The notes: generated by a model from the letters alone, not told the origin. Counted from the first letter of the stretch, positions 32,704 through 43,026 are shown. The stretch is 64,000 nucleotides of DNA from Azospirillaceae bacterium (GCA_031291675.1 JARLIO010000076.1:62001-126000), one strand, 5' to 3'. Program-made: numbers and translations.

Positions 32704-33738
32704 ATGCCTAAGCAGCTCACACAATACCGGATCTTCATCGCCTCCCCGAGCGGCCTGGATGCGGAACGGAAGTGTTTCCAGAGCACTCTGCAGAGATTCA
32801 CCATCAAGCGTAGTGAGCCGCGCAAGGTCTTGTTCCATCCGGTGATGTGGGAACAGACGATCGGTGGCGTGGGACGACCACAAGCCCTGATCAACGAAGA
32901 TCTCAAACAGTGCGACTATGCGGTGTTCGTTCTGCATGATCGTTGGGGGTCGTCACTCGGTGGTCCGTACACGTCGGGCTTCGAGGAAGAATTTGCGCTC
33001 ACTGAAGAATTATACAAGGCTAACAAGATCCGAAATATCGCGCTGTTCTTCAAGGCTGTTGGTCCGCGCCAAATGCGTGATCCCGGTCCGCAGCTGATGG
33101 CGGTTCTCTTTTTTAAGAAACGGATCGAAGAGGAGAAAATATATCTCTTCAATTCATATGACGGCATCGATCAATTTGCTGAGACGCTCGAGGAGTATCT
33201 GGAAAGTTGGTTGCGGAATCACGAAAATCTGGCCAGTGGCACTTCGGCCGACGGCCTTGTTTCGAACGCGGTCGCGACGGTGGCTGGTGCCGGAACCGCG
33301 CTTGCGGTTGCGTTGCCTGGATTCGCTTACTGGATCGCGGAGGCAAACGGGCTGTTGAAAGCAGATCCTCCCGATCATGCCGGGGCCGCGTTCTGCGCGG
33401 CGAAAGCGATCGACGCCGCGGGTTCGGATCTTGAATGGGCCGAGAGCAGAACTTTGCTCGCGTACGTCCAGTACTCGATCGGTAAGCTGGATGAAGCGTT
33501 TATCGGTTTTGCATCAATTGCCGAGCGATTTGTAAGGGCCACGGATATCGTTCGCTCCACCTATTGTCTTGTGTCGCTCGTCAACACGGGGGGTACCCTC
33601 CATGCGCTGGGTCGGAGCGCGGAAGCGATCGCGGCCTACGACGATCTGCTTTCCCGATTTGGATCGGCGTCGGAGGAGCCGCTGCGCGGAGTGATTGCAA
33701 AGGCGCGGTCTTTCAGGGATCATTTGCGGGAATCCTGA
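32704..33738 (+). CDS. DUF4062 domain protein with C-terminal TPR-like region
   Basis: 344 residues. Residues 8-115 fit DUF4062: YRIFIASPSGLDAERKCF, VMWEQTIGGVGRPQALINEDLKQCDYAVFVLHDRWGS, followed by the EEFALTEELYKA helix. A middle stretch (about 190-220) is hydrophobic and Ala/Gly-rich. The C-terminal 110 residues are paired helices (GKLDEAFIGFASIAERF, GRSAEAIAAYDDLLSRFG) that read as TPR repeats. DUF4062 commonly sits on STAND/NTPase-type proteins; here no NTPase domain is present. Codon use and base composition are less GC-rich than neighbours, suggesting transfer. Start ATG 32704 is preferred over 32659; neither has a strong site. Confidence 0.65.
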   Translation: MPKQLTQYRIFIASPSGLDAERKCFQSTLQRFTIKRSEPRKVLFHPVMWEQTIGGVGRPQALINEDLKQCDYAVFVLHDRWGSSLGGPYTSGFEEEFALTEELYKANKIRNIALFFKAVGPRQMRDPGPQLMAVLFFKKRIEEEKIYLFNSYDGIDQFAETLEEYLESWLRNHENLASGTSADGLVSNAVATVAGAGTALAVALPGFAYWIAEANGLLKADPPDHAGAAFCAAKAIDAAGSDLEWAESRTLLAYVQYSIGKLDEAFIGFASIAERFVRATDIVRSTYCLVSLVNTGGTLHALGRSAEAIAAYDDLLSRFGSASEEPLRGVIAKARSFRDHLRES

Positions 33739-33871
33739 ATTCGAGATTTGACGAAGTGCCACCCTCCCGAACGCCCTGAACCGGTCCTTTGTCGCAGGGC
33801 GACCTGACCTGACCTCCTGCCCCCCAACCCGCTAAGCCCCATCGCCGAAACCTGCTCAAGGAACGCAATCA

Positions 33872-34606
33872 ATGGTTCTGGACGGTATCGCCGGGATCCT
33901 GTTCGACAAGGACGGCACGCTGATCGATTACGCGGCCAGTTGGGGGCCGGTCAATCGCCGCATCGCCCTGCAGGCCGCCGCCGGGGATGCGGCGCTGGCA
34001 AACCATCTGCTGGTCTCCGGTGGCGCCGATCCGGCAACCGGTGTTGCCGCGGCCGACAGTGTGCTGGCGGCCGGCAATACCATCGAGATCGCCGCGGCCT
34101 GGGTCGCGGCCGGGGCGCCGTGGCGACCGGCGGCGTTGGAGGTTGCGCTCGACGCGGAATTCCTGGCTGCCGCGACCACGGCGGTTCCCGTCACCGATCT
34201 CGCCGCTTTGTTCGGCCGCCTGAACGGCCTGGGGTTGCGTATCGGCATCGCCTCCAGCGACAGCGAGCGGGCGATCCGGCGCATGGTCGCGCATTTCGGC
34301 CTGACCGCGACGGTCGAATTCATCGCCGGCTATGACAGTGGCTTCGGCCACAAGCCCGACCCCGGCATGGTCATGGCTTTTTGTCAGGCCACGGATCTGA
34401 CGGCGGCCCAGGTCATGATGGTCGGCGACAACAATCATGACCTGGTGATGGGTCGTCGTGCTGGCGTCGGGGCGGTGATCGGCGTGTTGACCGGCACCGG
34501 CACGCGCGACTCGCTGGCCCCGCTGGCCGATCTGTGCCTGCCCAGCATCGCCGGGCTCGACGTGATGTTGCAGAACCGGGCGCGGCTGCCGTCATTCCCC
34601 GGATGA
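33872..34606 (+). CDS. HAD-family phosphatase, phosphoglycolate-phosphatase-like
   Basis: 244 residues. Motif I is FDKDGTLID (nucleophile Asp12, acid Asp14), motif II is GIASSDSE, Lys motif GHKPDPGMV and motif IV MVGDNNHDLVMGRRAGV. The helical cap domain lies between motifs I and II. An AAGGA ribosome-binding site lies 9 bases before the ATG. Subfamily is Gph-like, but phosphoglycolate as substrate is not proven. It converges with the helicase gene. Confidence 0.9.
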   Translation: MVLDGIAGILFDKDGTLIDYAASWGPVNRRIALQAAAGDAALANHLLVSGGADPATGVAAADSVLAAGNTIEIAAAWVAAGAPWRPAALEVALDAEFLAAATTAVPVTDLAALFGRLNGLGLRIGIASSDSERAIRRMVAHFGLTATVEFIAGYDSGFGHKPDPGMVMAFCQATDLTAAQVMMVGDNNHDLVMGRRAGVGAVIGVLTGTGTRDSLAPLADLCLPSIAGLDVMLQNRARLPSFPG

Positions 34607-34627
34607 GCGGGGAACGACGGCGTCCGA

Positions 34628-36238
34628 TTACGGCCGGCGGCGGTTGCGCTGTTCGGTCCGCTGCGGTTCCGGTGCGCTGGGCTCGGGTGCCCCGGTATTG
34701 AGCACCGCGACCAGGTCACCAAAGCTGGCCCGGGTTCGACCCGCGGCGCCACGGCCGTCGGCAGGGCGGTGCTCGGCGGTTTTGTGATCACCGGACGGCG
34801 CGTTTTGCGAGACCGGCCGGGGTGCTGCCGCGTTGCGCTCATGGCTCGGGGGCGTGCCGGGGCGGGAGGACCGGTCCTGCGCTTGGGCCGTGCGGGCCGG
34901 GCGGTCGTGATGCGGTTCAGCCGGGCGCGACCGGGCCGCGCCGGGGACGTCGCTGTTCGACCGCGACGGGACGCCGGGGCGGTCGTTGCGCGGACGCCGC
35001 GCCGCCGATGCCGGTGCCGCATTGTGGTGGCGCTGCGGTGCGGCCGTGGGTTGGGCGGTGATCGCGATCGACGGCGGTTGATAGCCGGGGCGGGCCGCCG
35101 GCCGCGGGATCACGGTCAACGGGGTCCGGGTCAGCTTTTCGATATCGCGCAGGAAGACGCGCTCTTCGCCCTGGTCGCAGAACGCGATTGCGATGCCCGA
35201 GGCGCCGGCGCGCGCGGTGCGGCCGATGCGGTGGACATAGCTTTCCGGGACGTTGGGCAGTTCGTAATTGACGACATGCGAAACGCCGTCGACATCGATG
35301 CCGCGGGCGGCGATGTCGGTCGCGATCAGGATTCGCACGGTGCCTTCGCGGAACCCTTCCAGGGCGGCCTGACGGGCGCTCTGTGACTTGTTGCCATGGA
35401 TCGCGGCGGCGGAGACCCCGGCCTTTTCGAGATATTGGGTTAGCTTGTTGGCGCCGTGCTTGGTCCGGCTGAACACGATGACCCGGTTCATCGTCTCGTC
35501 GGCGTCCAGCATCTCGGCCAGCAACTGCCGCTTTTCGCCCGCGGGGACGAAGATGACTTTCTGTTCGACTTTTTCAACGGTGGTGGCGACGGGCGTGACC
35601 TCGATCCGCACCGGGTCGCGCAACAGCTTCATCGCCAGGTCGGAGACCTCGCGCGGCATCGTCGCCGAGAAGAACATGGTCTGGCGCTGCTTGGGCAGAA
35701 CCGCGATGACTCGGCGCACGTCATGGATGAAGCCCATGTCGAGCATCCGGTCGGCCTCGTCGAGCACGAAGACTTCAAGCTGGTCGAGCTTGATATGGCC
35801 CTGGCCCATCAGGTCGAGCATCCGGCCCGGCGTAGCGACCAGGATGTCGAGGCCGCGCTGCACGGCATCGACCTGAGGCTTCTGGCCGACACCGCCAAAG
35901 ATCACGGCGTGGCGGATCTTGAGATTGGCGGCGTAGGAGGCGATGTTTTCGTCGATCTGGATCGCCAGCTCGCGGGTCGGGGTCAGGACCAGGGCGCGGA
36001 ACCGGCCGGCGCGCGGGCCATCGGCGTGAACGCGCGGCAGGGTCGACAGGCGTTGCAGAATCGGCAGGGTGAAGGCTGCGGTCTTGCCGGTGCCGGTCTG
36101 GGCGATGCCCAGAATATCGCGGCCTTCGGTTGCCGGCGGCACGGCCTGGGCCTGGATCGGGGTCGGGTTCTGGTAGCCCTGGGCGGCCAACGCATCGAGA
36201 ATTTCGGGGCGCAGGGGTAGATCAGTAAAAGAAACCAT
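34628..36238 (-). CDS. rhlE: DEAD-box RNA helicase, RhlE-type
   Basis: 536 residues. Q motif and Walker A AQTGTGKT, PTRELAIQI, DEAD in VLDEADRML, SAT in FFSATMP, and HRIGRTARAG are all present. The tail after about residue 375 is basic, low-complexity and Arg/Pro-rich (repeated RP, AP, RN), typical for RhlE. ATG 36238 has AAAGGA upstream; the frame runs on to 36319 but without a site. It acts in ribosome biogenesis or cold adaptation in other bacteria. Confidence 0.93.
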   Translation of the reverse strand: MVSFTDLPLRPEILDALAAQGYQNPTPIQAQAVPPATEGRDILGIAQTGTGKTAAFTLPILQRLSTLPRVHADGPRAGRFRALVLTPTRELAIQIDENIASYAANLKIRHAVIFGGVGQKPQVDAVQRGLDILVATPGRMLDLMGQGHIKLDQLEVFVLDEADRMLDMGFIHDVRRVIAVLPKQRQTMFFSATMPREVSDLAMKLLRDPVRIEVTPVATTVEKVEQKVIFVPAGEKRQLLAEMLDADETMNRVIVFSRTKHGANKLTQYLEKAGVSAAAIHGNKSQSARQAALEGFREGTVRILIATDIAARGIDVDGVSHVVNYELPNVPESYVHRIGRTARAGASGIAIAFCDQGEERVFLRDIEKLTRTPLTVIPRPAARPGYQPPSIAITAQPTAAPQRHHNAAPASAARRPRNDRPGVPSRSNSDVPGAARSRPAEPHHDRPARTAQAQDRSSRPGTPPSHERNAAAPRPVSQNAPSGDHKTAEHRPADGRGAAGRTRASFGDLVAVLNTGAPEPSAPEPQRTEQRNRRRP

Positions 36239-36599
36239 CTTGTCCTTTCGGACGCGCAATCCCTCAACCGTCCGCACGGGTTCCCGGCGACAGCAAGAAA
36301 ACACACCTGACGCAGTCAAGTGCAGCCCGAACCGGCTTCGGTGAAGGTGATCACGCTATGCCCAGTGCTGCGCGTGAGCCGACGGGGCGGTTTAATAGGA
36401 ACGTCCCACGATGCACCGGCGCCGGGCCGCTTGGGCCCCAGACTGCCATTTCGCGCCATCGCGATCCGTCAGAAAACCACCGGTCGCGGTGCGATCCGAT
36501 TGGGTTATCGAGGCTGCATATGGGCTGAAACCATCGCAGGGTCAAGTAATAATCTGTCTGCATTGTCGGAAACGGGGGCCGGGCTGCCATGCTTCAGGG
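36239..36599. other. Intergenic region upstream of rhlE
   Basis: 361 bp between rhlE and the end of the GH13 gene, both on the minus strand. No gene is supported. It should contain the rhlE promoter and 5' leader; cold-shock-type long leaders are common for such helicases, but no specific structure was identified. Confidence 0.35.
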
Positions 36600-38258
36600 T
36601 CACAGCACGCCGAAAAAGGCCCCAAACGGCGGTAATTCGATGCCGTTCCCGGTGACGCGACTGTCGAAGCCGTGGCCGGTCAGCGGCATCGGCACGATGT
36701 TGCGGGCCAGGGGCAGCACGATCGCCGTGGCCCCGAGATTGAACGCGCACAAGATCTGCGCCGTCGCGGTCGTGCGGATCAACAGCAGGCCCGGGTCGGG
36801 CGCGTCGAGAAAGCGGATGGTGCCGGTTTTCAGGGCCGGAAAGCCGCGGCGCCACTGCAGGAAGCTGCGAATCCGCGACAGCGGCGACGCCGGGTCGGCA
36901 GCCTGGACGGCCACGGCGGCGGCGCGATGATCGGCGGGGATCGGCAGCCAGGGCTCGGCGTTGCTGAAGCCGGCTCCCGGATTGCTGTCGGTCCAGGGCA
37001 TCGGCGTCCGGCAGCCGTCGCGTCCCTTGTATTCCGGCCAGAAGGCCTTGCCATAGGGGTCCTGGATCCGCTCGAACGGGACGTCGGCCTCGGTCAGGCC
37101 GAGTTCCTCCCCCTGATACAGGCAGGGGGTGCCGCGCAGGCATGTCAGCAGGGCCACGGCCACCGGTGCGAAGCCGGTGCGATCGGCCTCGTGATGCCAA
37201 CGGGTGACCATTCGCACCGAATCATGGTTGGAAAAGGCCCAGCTCGGCCAGCCGGTGCCGATCCCGGCCTCCATCGCCTCGACCGAGCGGCGCACCACCG
37301 CCGCGCCGGTGAAAGGGCCCAGCAGATCGAAATTATAGGCCATGTGGAGTCGGCACCCGCGCTCGGTATAGGCCGCGGTCAGGGCGTAGACATCGTGGTC
37401 GCTACCGATTTCGCCCACCGACATGGTGCCGGGAAAGGCGTCCATCACGCGTCGCAGCCGTTCGAGAAAGGCCAGGTTCTCCGGCCGGTTCTTGTCATAG
37501 AGGTGAAGCTGATAAGCGTAGGGGTTGACCGGCGCCACCGTTGAGACGTGGGCCCCGGGCGGGGCGGGCGGGTTGTCGCGCAGCGCGGCGTCGTGGAAAT
37601 AGAAGTTGACGGTATCGAGGCGGAAGCCGGCGACACCGCGCGCCAGCCAGAACCGGGCGACGTCGAGGAGGGCATCCTGGACCGCGGGTTCATGGAAGTT
37701 CAGGTCGGGCTGCGAGGTCAGGAAGTTGTGCAGGTAATATTGCCGGCGGCGCGACTCCCAGGCCCAGGCCGAGCCGCCGAACACCGAGAGCCAGTTGCTG
37801 GGCGGCGTTCCGTCCGGCTTGGGATCGGCCCAGACATACCAGTTGGCTTTGGCATTGTCGCGGGATGTCCGGCTGGTGGCAAACCAGGGGTGTTGGTCGG
37901 CGGTGTGGGACAACACCAGATCAATGATGATTTTCAGGCCGTGCCGCTGCGCCGTCGCGACCAGCGTGTCGAAATCGGCGAGCGTTCCGAACAGGGGATC
38001 GACATCGCAATAATCGGCGACGTCATAACCGAAATCCTGCATCGGCGAGGTGAAGAACGGCGACAGCCAGAGGGCGTCGACGCCCAGCGCCGCGATCTCG
38101 TCGATATGGCGGGTGATGCCGGCGAGATCGCCGATGCCGTCACCATTGGTGTCGCAGAAGCTGCGCGGATAGATCTGATAGATCACCGCGCCTTGCCACC
38201 AGTCGGCGCCAGCGGTTTCCCGGGTCGGATCGGCGGTCGTCACGGGCGGAACGGTCAC
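36600..38258 (-). CDS. GH13 alpha-glucosidase
   Basis: 552 residues. GH13 regions are clear: YQIYPRSFCDTNGDGIGDLAGI at the N-terminus, DLVLSHTADQHPWF, GFRLDTVNF (nucleophile Asp), SVGEIGS (acid Glu) and FSNHDSVR (transition-state Asp). The DTNGDGIGDL calcium-type loop and length match the oligo-1,6/alpha-glucosidase (AglA) subfamily. GTG 38258 has GGAGGA about 10 bases upstream; a GTG at 38309 is an alternative. It is the last of three trehalose/glucan genes. Substrate could be maltose, trehalose or sucrose. Confidence 0.9.
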   Translation of the reverse strand: MTVPPVTTADPTRETAGADWWQGAVIYQIYPRSFCDTNGDGIGDLAGITRHIDEIAALGVDALWLSPFFTSPMQDFGYDVADYCDVDPLFGTLADFDTLVATAQRHGLKIIIDLVLSHTADQHPWFATSRTSRDNAKANWYVWADPKPDGTPPSNWLSVFGGSAWAWESRRRQYYLHNFLTSQPDLNFHEPAVQDALLDVARFWLARGVAGFRLDTVNFYFHDAALRDNPPAPPGAHVSTVAPVNPYAYQLHLYDKNRPENLAFLERLRRVMDAFPGTMSVGEIGSDHDVYALTAAYTERGCRLHMAYNFDLLGPFTGAAVVRRSVEAMEAGIGTGWPSWAFSNHDSVRMVTRWHHEADRTGFAPVAVALLTCLRGTPCLYQGEELGLTEADVPFERIQDPYGKAFWPEYKGRDGCRTPMPWTDSNPGAGFSNAEPWLPIPADHRAAAVAVQAADPASPLSRIRSFLQWRRGFPALKTGTIRFLDAPDPGLLLIRTTATAQILCAFNLGATAIVLPLARNIVPMPLTGHGFDSRVTGNGIELPPFGAFFGVL

Positions 38259-38394
38259 GGTGCGAAGTCCTCCGGCTATCACGGCAGCGGCCGGCACGAA
38301 AACGGCCACCTCGGTTGCGGCGCCACAATGCCGCCATGCGCGCGGTTCGGCACGCTTTTTCGGTGAAATCCGGGTTGGTCGGACCGTCGACCCT

Positions 38395-40194
38395 TCAGAC
38401 GGCGTCCTGCCAGGGGATGGACAGGCGCGTGGCGCAGTTGATCAGGCCGACCATCGAATAGGTCTGGGGAAAGTTGCCCCACAGCTCGCCGGTCGCCGGG
38501 TCGATATCCTCGGACAAGAGGCCAAGTGCCGTGCGCCGGGCCAGAACCGTTTCGAACAGGTTTCGCGCCTCCTCACGACGCCCCAGCGCGGCCAGGGCGT
38601 TGATATACCAGAACACGCAGATGATGAAGGCGGTGATCGGACGGCCGAAATCGTCCTCGCTGGTATAGCGGTACAGGAAATCGCCGATCCGCAGGGACTT
38701 GGCCACCGCGGCGACGGTCTCGGCAAACCGCTGATCATCGGCGTCCAGGAAACCGACCTCGTGCAGCAGCAGCAGGGTCGCATCAAGGTCCTGGCCACCA
38801 AAGGTGGCCGTGAAGCTGTTCCGATCCGGATTCCAGGCGCGCTCGCAGATGATGGCGTGCAGCCGGCTGGCTTCGCGCCGCCAATAGCTGGCGCGGTCGG
38901 TGAGGTTGATGTGCCGGGCAACCCGGGCGAGGCGATCGCAGGCCGCCCAGCACATCACCGCCGAAAAGGTGTGGATGGAAGCGGTGTTTCGTAACTCCCA
39001 GGGCCCGGCGTCCGGCTTGTCGAACACCGCGATCGCGCGATTGCCCAGGCGCTCGAGCTGTTCGAACAGCGTTCCCGTGTTGGGATTGATTAATCTCTGG
39101 TCAAAGAAGGCATGGGTCGAGGCCAGGACAACGCTGCCGTAAACATCGTTTTGCACTTGGAGATAAGCCTGGTTGCCGATGCGGACCGGGCCGAAACCGC
39201 GATAGCCGGCGAGGTGGTCCAGAATGACTTCGTCGATCGCGCTGCCGCGGGTGATGCCGTAGGCCGGGCGCAGTTCGCCGTCGATGGCCTCCTCGACGAT
39301 ATCGGTGATGAAGCGGAGATAATCTTCCATGGTCCGGGTCACGCCCAGGCCGTTGAGCGCATGGATCACGAAATAGGCGTCGCGCAGCCAGCAAAAGCGA
39401 TAATCCCAGGTGCGTTGGCTGTCCGGGGCCTCGGGGATCGAGGTGGTCAAGGCCGCGACAATGGCTCCGGTCTCTTCGAAATTACAGAGTTTGAGCGTGA
39501 TTGCGGCGCGGATCACGGCGTCCTGCCATTCGAACGGGATCGACAGCGAGCGCACCCAGTTGCGCCAATACTCCAGGGTTCGCTCGAACAGATCGCGGGC
39601 CGTGGTTTCAATTCCGGCCTGAAGGCCCTCATCGCCGCCCAGCAGGAGGTCGACCGGGCGGTCGAGCACGAAGGGACGTTCCTCGACGATGTAGGAAACC
39701 GGGGCGTTGGTGGTCAGCCGGACCGTCTGCGCCGGGGAAACATAACGCAGATGGTTGCTGCCCCGCGTGATTTGCGGCTTCAACGCACCATGCTCGAAGA
39801 CGGGGTGCAGGCGGACGCGCAGGCGCGGGCGACCTTGGATCGTCCGGATCCGCCTGACGATCAGAGGCGGGCGGAAAATCCGTTCGTACGTCGAAAATCG
39901 AGGGGCAAAGTCGATGACTTCGACGATGCCGCCGTGGTGATCGTACAGGACGGTGCGCAGGATCGCCGTATGGGGCAGATAGGATTGATCGGCGTGCAAC
40001 GGGTCGATCAGCTCCAGGGCGAAAAATCCGTCGGGGCTGGCCGGCGCGGCGGGATCGCGGCTGTTGTTCAGTAAGCTGTGGAAGATCGGGTCGCCATCCA
40101 GTCGTGGATAGCATCCCCAGACGATCGTGCCCTGCTGATCGATCAGGGCGGCGATGTTGCAATTGCCGATGGCGCCAAGTTCAAGAGTGTTCAA
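38395..40194 (-). CDS. GH15 glucoamylase/trehalase-like glycosidase
   Basis: 599 residues, the size of GH15 proteins. N-terminal IGNCNIAALIDQQGTIVWGCYPRLDGDPIF is the usual GH15 opening. The (alpha/alpha)6 barrel has DYRFCWLRDAYF and the C-terminal EDDFGRPITAFIICVFWYINALAALGR. Such proteins hydrolyse trehalose or short alpha-glucans. It starts at a TTG (40194) with GAGGAG upstream, and lies 72 bp after the trehalose-6-phosphate synthase gene, a common pairing. Confidence 0.9.
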   Translation of the reverse strand: MNTLELGAIGNCNIAALIDQQGTIVWGCYPRLDGDPIFHSLLNNSRDPAAPASPDGFFALELIDPLHADQSYLPHTAILRTVLYDHHGGIVEVIDFAPRFSTYERIFRPPLIVRRIRTIQGRPRLRVRLHPVFEHGALKPQITRGSNHLRYVSPAQTVRLTTNAPVSYIVEERPFVLDRPVDLLLGGDEGLQAGIETTARDLFERTLEYWRNWVRSLSIPFEWQDAVIRAAITLKLCNFEETGAIVAALTTSIPEAPDSQRTWDYRFCWLRDAYFVIHALNGLGVTRTMEDYLRFITDIVEEAIDGELRPAYGITRGSAIDEVILDHLAGYRGFGPVRIGNQAYLQVQNDVYGSVVLASTHAFFDQRLINPNTGTLFEQLERLGNRAIAVFDKPDAGPWELRNTASIHTFSAVMCWAACDRLARVARHINLTDRASYWRREASRLHAIICERAWNPDRNSFTATFGGQDLDATLLLLHEVGFLDADDQRFAETVAAVAKSLRIGDFLYRYTSEDDFGRPITAFIICVFWYINALAALGRREEARNLFETVLARRTALGLLSEDIDPATGELWGNFPQTYSMVGLINCATRLSIPWQDAV

Positions 40195-40266
40195 GGCCGA
40201 ATCGCTCCTCAGGATCGGTTTCGGGGTGCGGGATGGGGCGCGCGACGGGGCAACGCCGCGGGTGCC

Positions 40267-42495
40267 TTACGGTCCTGGCGCGGTATCGGGTGACAGGGCC
40301 GCGATCTGCCGTTCGACATGGCGCCGTTTGCGCATCCGGGCGGCGTCCAGCAGCATCTGGCCGGCCCAGCAATAGATGTTGTTTTCGCTGACCATCTCCC
40401 GCATCAGGAGCATGCGTTCACGGCGGTGTTGCGCCGGCATGGTCAGGGCGGCGTGGATCGCCTCGCCCATCGCGTGATGGTCATAGGGATTGACGATCAG
40501 GGCTTCCCGGAGTTCGCGTGATGCCCCGGCGAAGGTCGACAGCAACAGCACGCCGTCCGCATCGTCGCGGGCCGCGACGAATTCCTTGGCCACCAGATTC
40601 ATACCGTCATGGAGGCTGGATACCAGGCACAGATCGGCGGCGCGGAACAGGGTGAACACCGCCTCGGGATCATGGAGCTTGGCCACCAGGATGATCGGCG
40701 CCCCGTGATCGGCGCCGAAGCGGTCATTGACGGCCTGGGCGATGCTCTGCGCTTCCTCCTGGGTCTCGCGATAAGCGGCGAGGCTGCCGCGGGTCGGTGC
40801 CGCAATCTGCAACAGGGTGAAGCGGCCGAGCCATTCCGGGTGTGCCGTCAGCAGGCTTTCGACCGCCCGGAACCGATCGGCAATGCCTTTGGTGTAGTCG
40901 AAGCGTTCGACCCCGACCGCCAGAAGCGCATCTTCGGCCAGGTTGTAGCGGCGGCGCACCGTGTCACGGCAGTCCTTGATTGATGGCTGGCTGGCCAGGG
41001 CGGTCGGCGGCCATTCGATCGAGATCGGATAGGGGCGCACCAGGGTGGCATTGTCGCCGGCCCGGACGATGCTGTGTTCCCGATCGATGTGGCTTTCCAG
41101 GAAGCGGTCAACCGAATCGAGAAAATTGAGGCAGTGAAACTGGATATGAAAGCCCAGGATCGAACTGCCCAGCAGCCCGGTGAGGATTTCCTCTTTCCAG
41201 GGGCAGATGCTGAACACCTCGGGGTTGGGCCAGGGAATGTGCCAGAAGGTAATAATGGTGGCATCGGGCAGGGCTTCCCGGACCATCCGGGGTAGCAGCG
41301 CGAAATGATAGTCCTGGACCAGGACGATCGGGTTCGGGGTCTGCGCCTCCGCGATCACCGCATCGGCAAATTTGCGGTTGACCGCAACATATTGTTCCCA
41401 ATCCGCGGTGCGGAAGGTCGGCCGGACAAAGGCGATATGACACAGCGGCCACAGTCCCTCGTTGGCGAAGCCGTAATAGTAGCCTTCCTGTTCCTCCTCG
41501 CTCAGCCAGACCCGGCGCAGTGAATAGGTCGGTGCCCCGGGTGGCACGGCGAGCCGATCCTGCGCGTCGACCGTCATCCGGTCCGCGGTGCCGCTGCCAT
41601 GCGCGATCCAGGTGCCGCCACAGGACCGCATGATCGGTTCCATCGCGGTGACCAGGCCGCTGGCGGGCCGCTGCAGCACGACCTGGTCGCCTTCCAGATT
41701 ATGGATATAGGGTTCGCGGTTGGAGACCACCAGCACTTCGGCGCCCGGCAGTTCGTGATGGAGCACGCTCCGCAGGCTTTCAGGGGTCCAATCCACGCGA
41801 CCCGTGGGCGATGGCGCACGGGAGAGGTCAAAAGTGCGAAACAGCGACCGCATTTCCTGGACCAGCGGCGCGATCGTCAGCCAGGACCCCTTGTCGTCCT
41901 TGCCACCGACCCGCGGCACCGCTGGGGTCGGTGTGGTGCGGTTCCAGCGCAGCCGCTTGAAGGGTGACCGGCCGAGCGTCAGCGGGACGCCGCCAAAGCT
42001 GAGCAATGCGAGCAGGCGGTTGAAAAAGCTGTCTTTTTGTTGCGCCATCGCGGCACCCTTGCCGAGACCCTGCAATACGACCAGGCGCCCCAGGTCGTTG
42101 TCGGGGCCATGAAGCGTGGCGCTTGCCATCAGGATGGGGCCCGCTTGGCTATTCTCGACAACGGGTGTCGATGATGCCGGCGGGCAGACCCGGTTGCGAG
42201 GCCAATCGGCGGAGCGCCCGGCCACCTGTTGTTGCGGCGTGCACCAGGCTAGCGCCAGAAACTGCTCACGGGCCGCGACATGGTCAAACAGGACATCGAG
42301 GGCCGTGGCGGTTGGTGTCATGGGCGGTTTCGCGACGGCCGCCTCGATCGCGGCGACGGCCCTTTCTGACCGTGCGTCCAGGCTGGCCTGAAACCTTCGC
42401 GTCATGACCGCGTTGCCCACGGCGGCGACACCCCAGCACAGTCCGCCGAGAACGAGGGCGAGCGGCAGGATGAAACGAAATTCGATGCGTGTCAT
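40267..42495 (-). CDS. otsA: Trehalose-6-phosphate synthase with N-terminal membrane/sensor-like extension
   Basis: 742 residues against about 470 for plain OtsA. Residues 8-30 are a transmembrane helix, followed by a region to about 150 with a helical then mixed fold, then a second hydrophobic stretch near 157-172 ([19 protein letters not shown]). The GT20 domain begins about residue 250 ([17 protein letters not shown]) and keeps [40 protein letters not shown] and [17 protein letters not shown]. It makes trehalose-6-phosphate from UDP-glucose and glucose-6-phosphate. ATG 42495 has GGAGG upstream. No trehalose-6-phosphate phosphatase (OtsB) gene is in the window. Confidence 0.92.
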   Translation of the reverse strand: MTRIEFRFILPLALVLGGLCWGVAAVGNAVMTRRFQASLDARSERAVAAIEAAVAKPPMTPTATALDVLFDHVAAREQFLALAWCTPQQQVAGRSADWPRNRVCPPASSTPVVENSQAGPILMASATLHGPDNDLGRLVVLQGLGKGAAMAQQKDSFFNRLLALLSFGGVPLTLGRSPFKRLRWNRTTPTPAVPRVGGKDDKGSWLTIAPLVQEMRSLFRTFDLSRAPSPTGRVDWTPESLRSVLHHELPGAEVLVVSNREPYIHNLEGDQVVLQRPASGLVTAMEPIMRSCGGTWIAHGSGTADRMTVDAQDRLAVPPGAPTYSLRRVWLSEEEQEGYYYGFANEGLWPLCHIAFVRPTFRTADWEQYVAVNRKFADAVIAEAQTPNPIVLVQDYHFALLPRMVREALPDATIITFWHIPWPNPEVFSICPWKEEILTGLLGSSILGFHIQFHCLNFLDSVDRFLESHIDREHSIVRAGDNATLVRPYPISIEWPPTALASQPSIKDCRDTVRRRYNLAEDALLAVGVERFDYTKGIADRFRAVESLLTAHPEWLGRFTLLQIAAPTRGSLAAYRETQEEAQSIAQAVNDRFGADHGAPIILVAKLHDPEAVFTLFRAADLCLVSSLHDGMNLVAKEFVAARDDADGVLLLSTFAGASRELREALIVNPYDHHAMGEAIHAALTMPAQHRRERMLLMREMVSENNIYCWAGQMLLDAARMRKRRHVERQIAALSPDTAPGP

Positions 42496-43026
42496 GGGGG
42501 GCCTCCACGCGTTATGGACGGGGCAAGTCCCGGGTTTCGCGGCATGTTCGCGGGCGTGCCGCAGGCCGTGAACCGTGGTGATCGTTCGTGGGTTTCGCGG
42601 CGCTCGGGCATCAATGCCGGCTTTGTCTGGTAATCCGTCTTGTCGATTACCGCAGCGTTACGATCAGGTCGTTTCAGACGTCTCTCTGGCGAAGTTCTCA
42701 TCGTGTCGTCGATTGCAGATCATGATGATCCCTATTTGCGCCATGTGTCGTGATAAGAAAGGGGTGTACCCCGAAAGACTTCTAAGCTGATATTTTGTTG
42801 ATGTTGCTGACCATGGTGGCGTTCTATAACGTGTCAGATCGGGGTATGGATCGAGGTCGGCCTTGGCTAGACCGGCTGATGCCGCGGCGGGACGGGCTTT
42901 GTCGCCGTCGCTTTTGTGCATGGCGTCTGTGGTCGCGGCCGCCGGACGAGGTCGGATGCGGAAGGACTGGCGAAATTTTCCTGAAGACACGAGAATGCGC
43001 CGGCCCTCACATCCGGAACCGGCATA
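42496..43026. other. Divergent intergenic region between otsA and coaA
   Basis: 531 bp. No supported gene; short open frames show no domain. It contains a perfect inverted repeat GGTAATC/GATTACC (42629-42651, nine-base spacer) and a GGGGT-GT-ACCCC hairpin around 42765. It should hold promoters for both divergent genes. I looked for a general-stress (EcfG-type GGAAC-N16/17-CGTT) box ahead of otsA and did not find one. Confidence 0.4.

Noticed and set aside
42496-42700. General-stress sigma (EcfG) promoter ahead of otsA
   Set aside because: Expected from biology but no GGAAC-N16/17-CGTT match was found on the minus strand.
42575-42790. Short Cys-containing open frame between otsA and coaA
   Set aside because: No ribosome-binding site or family resemblance; contains the inverted repeat at 42629-42651.
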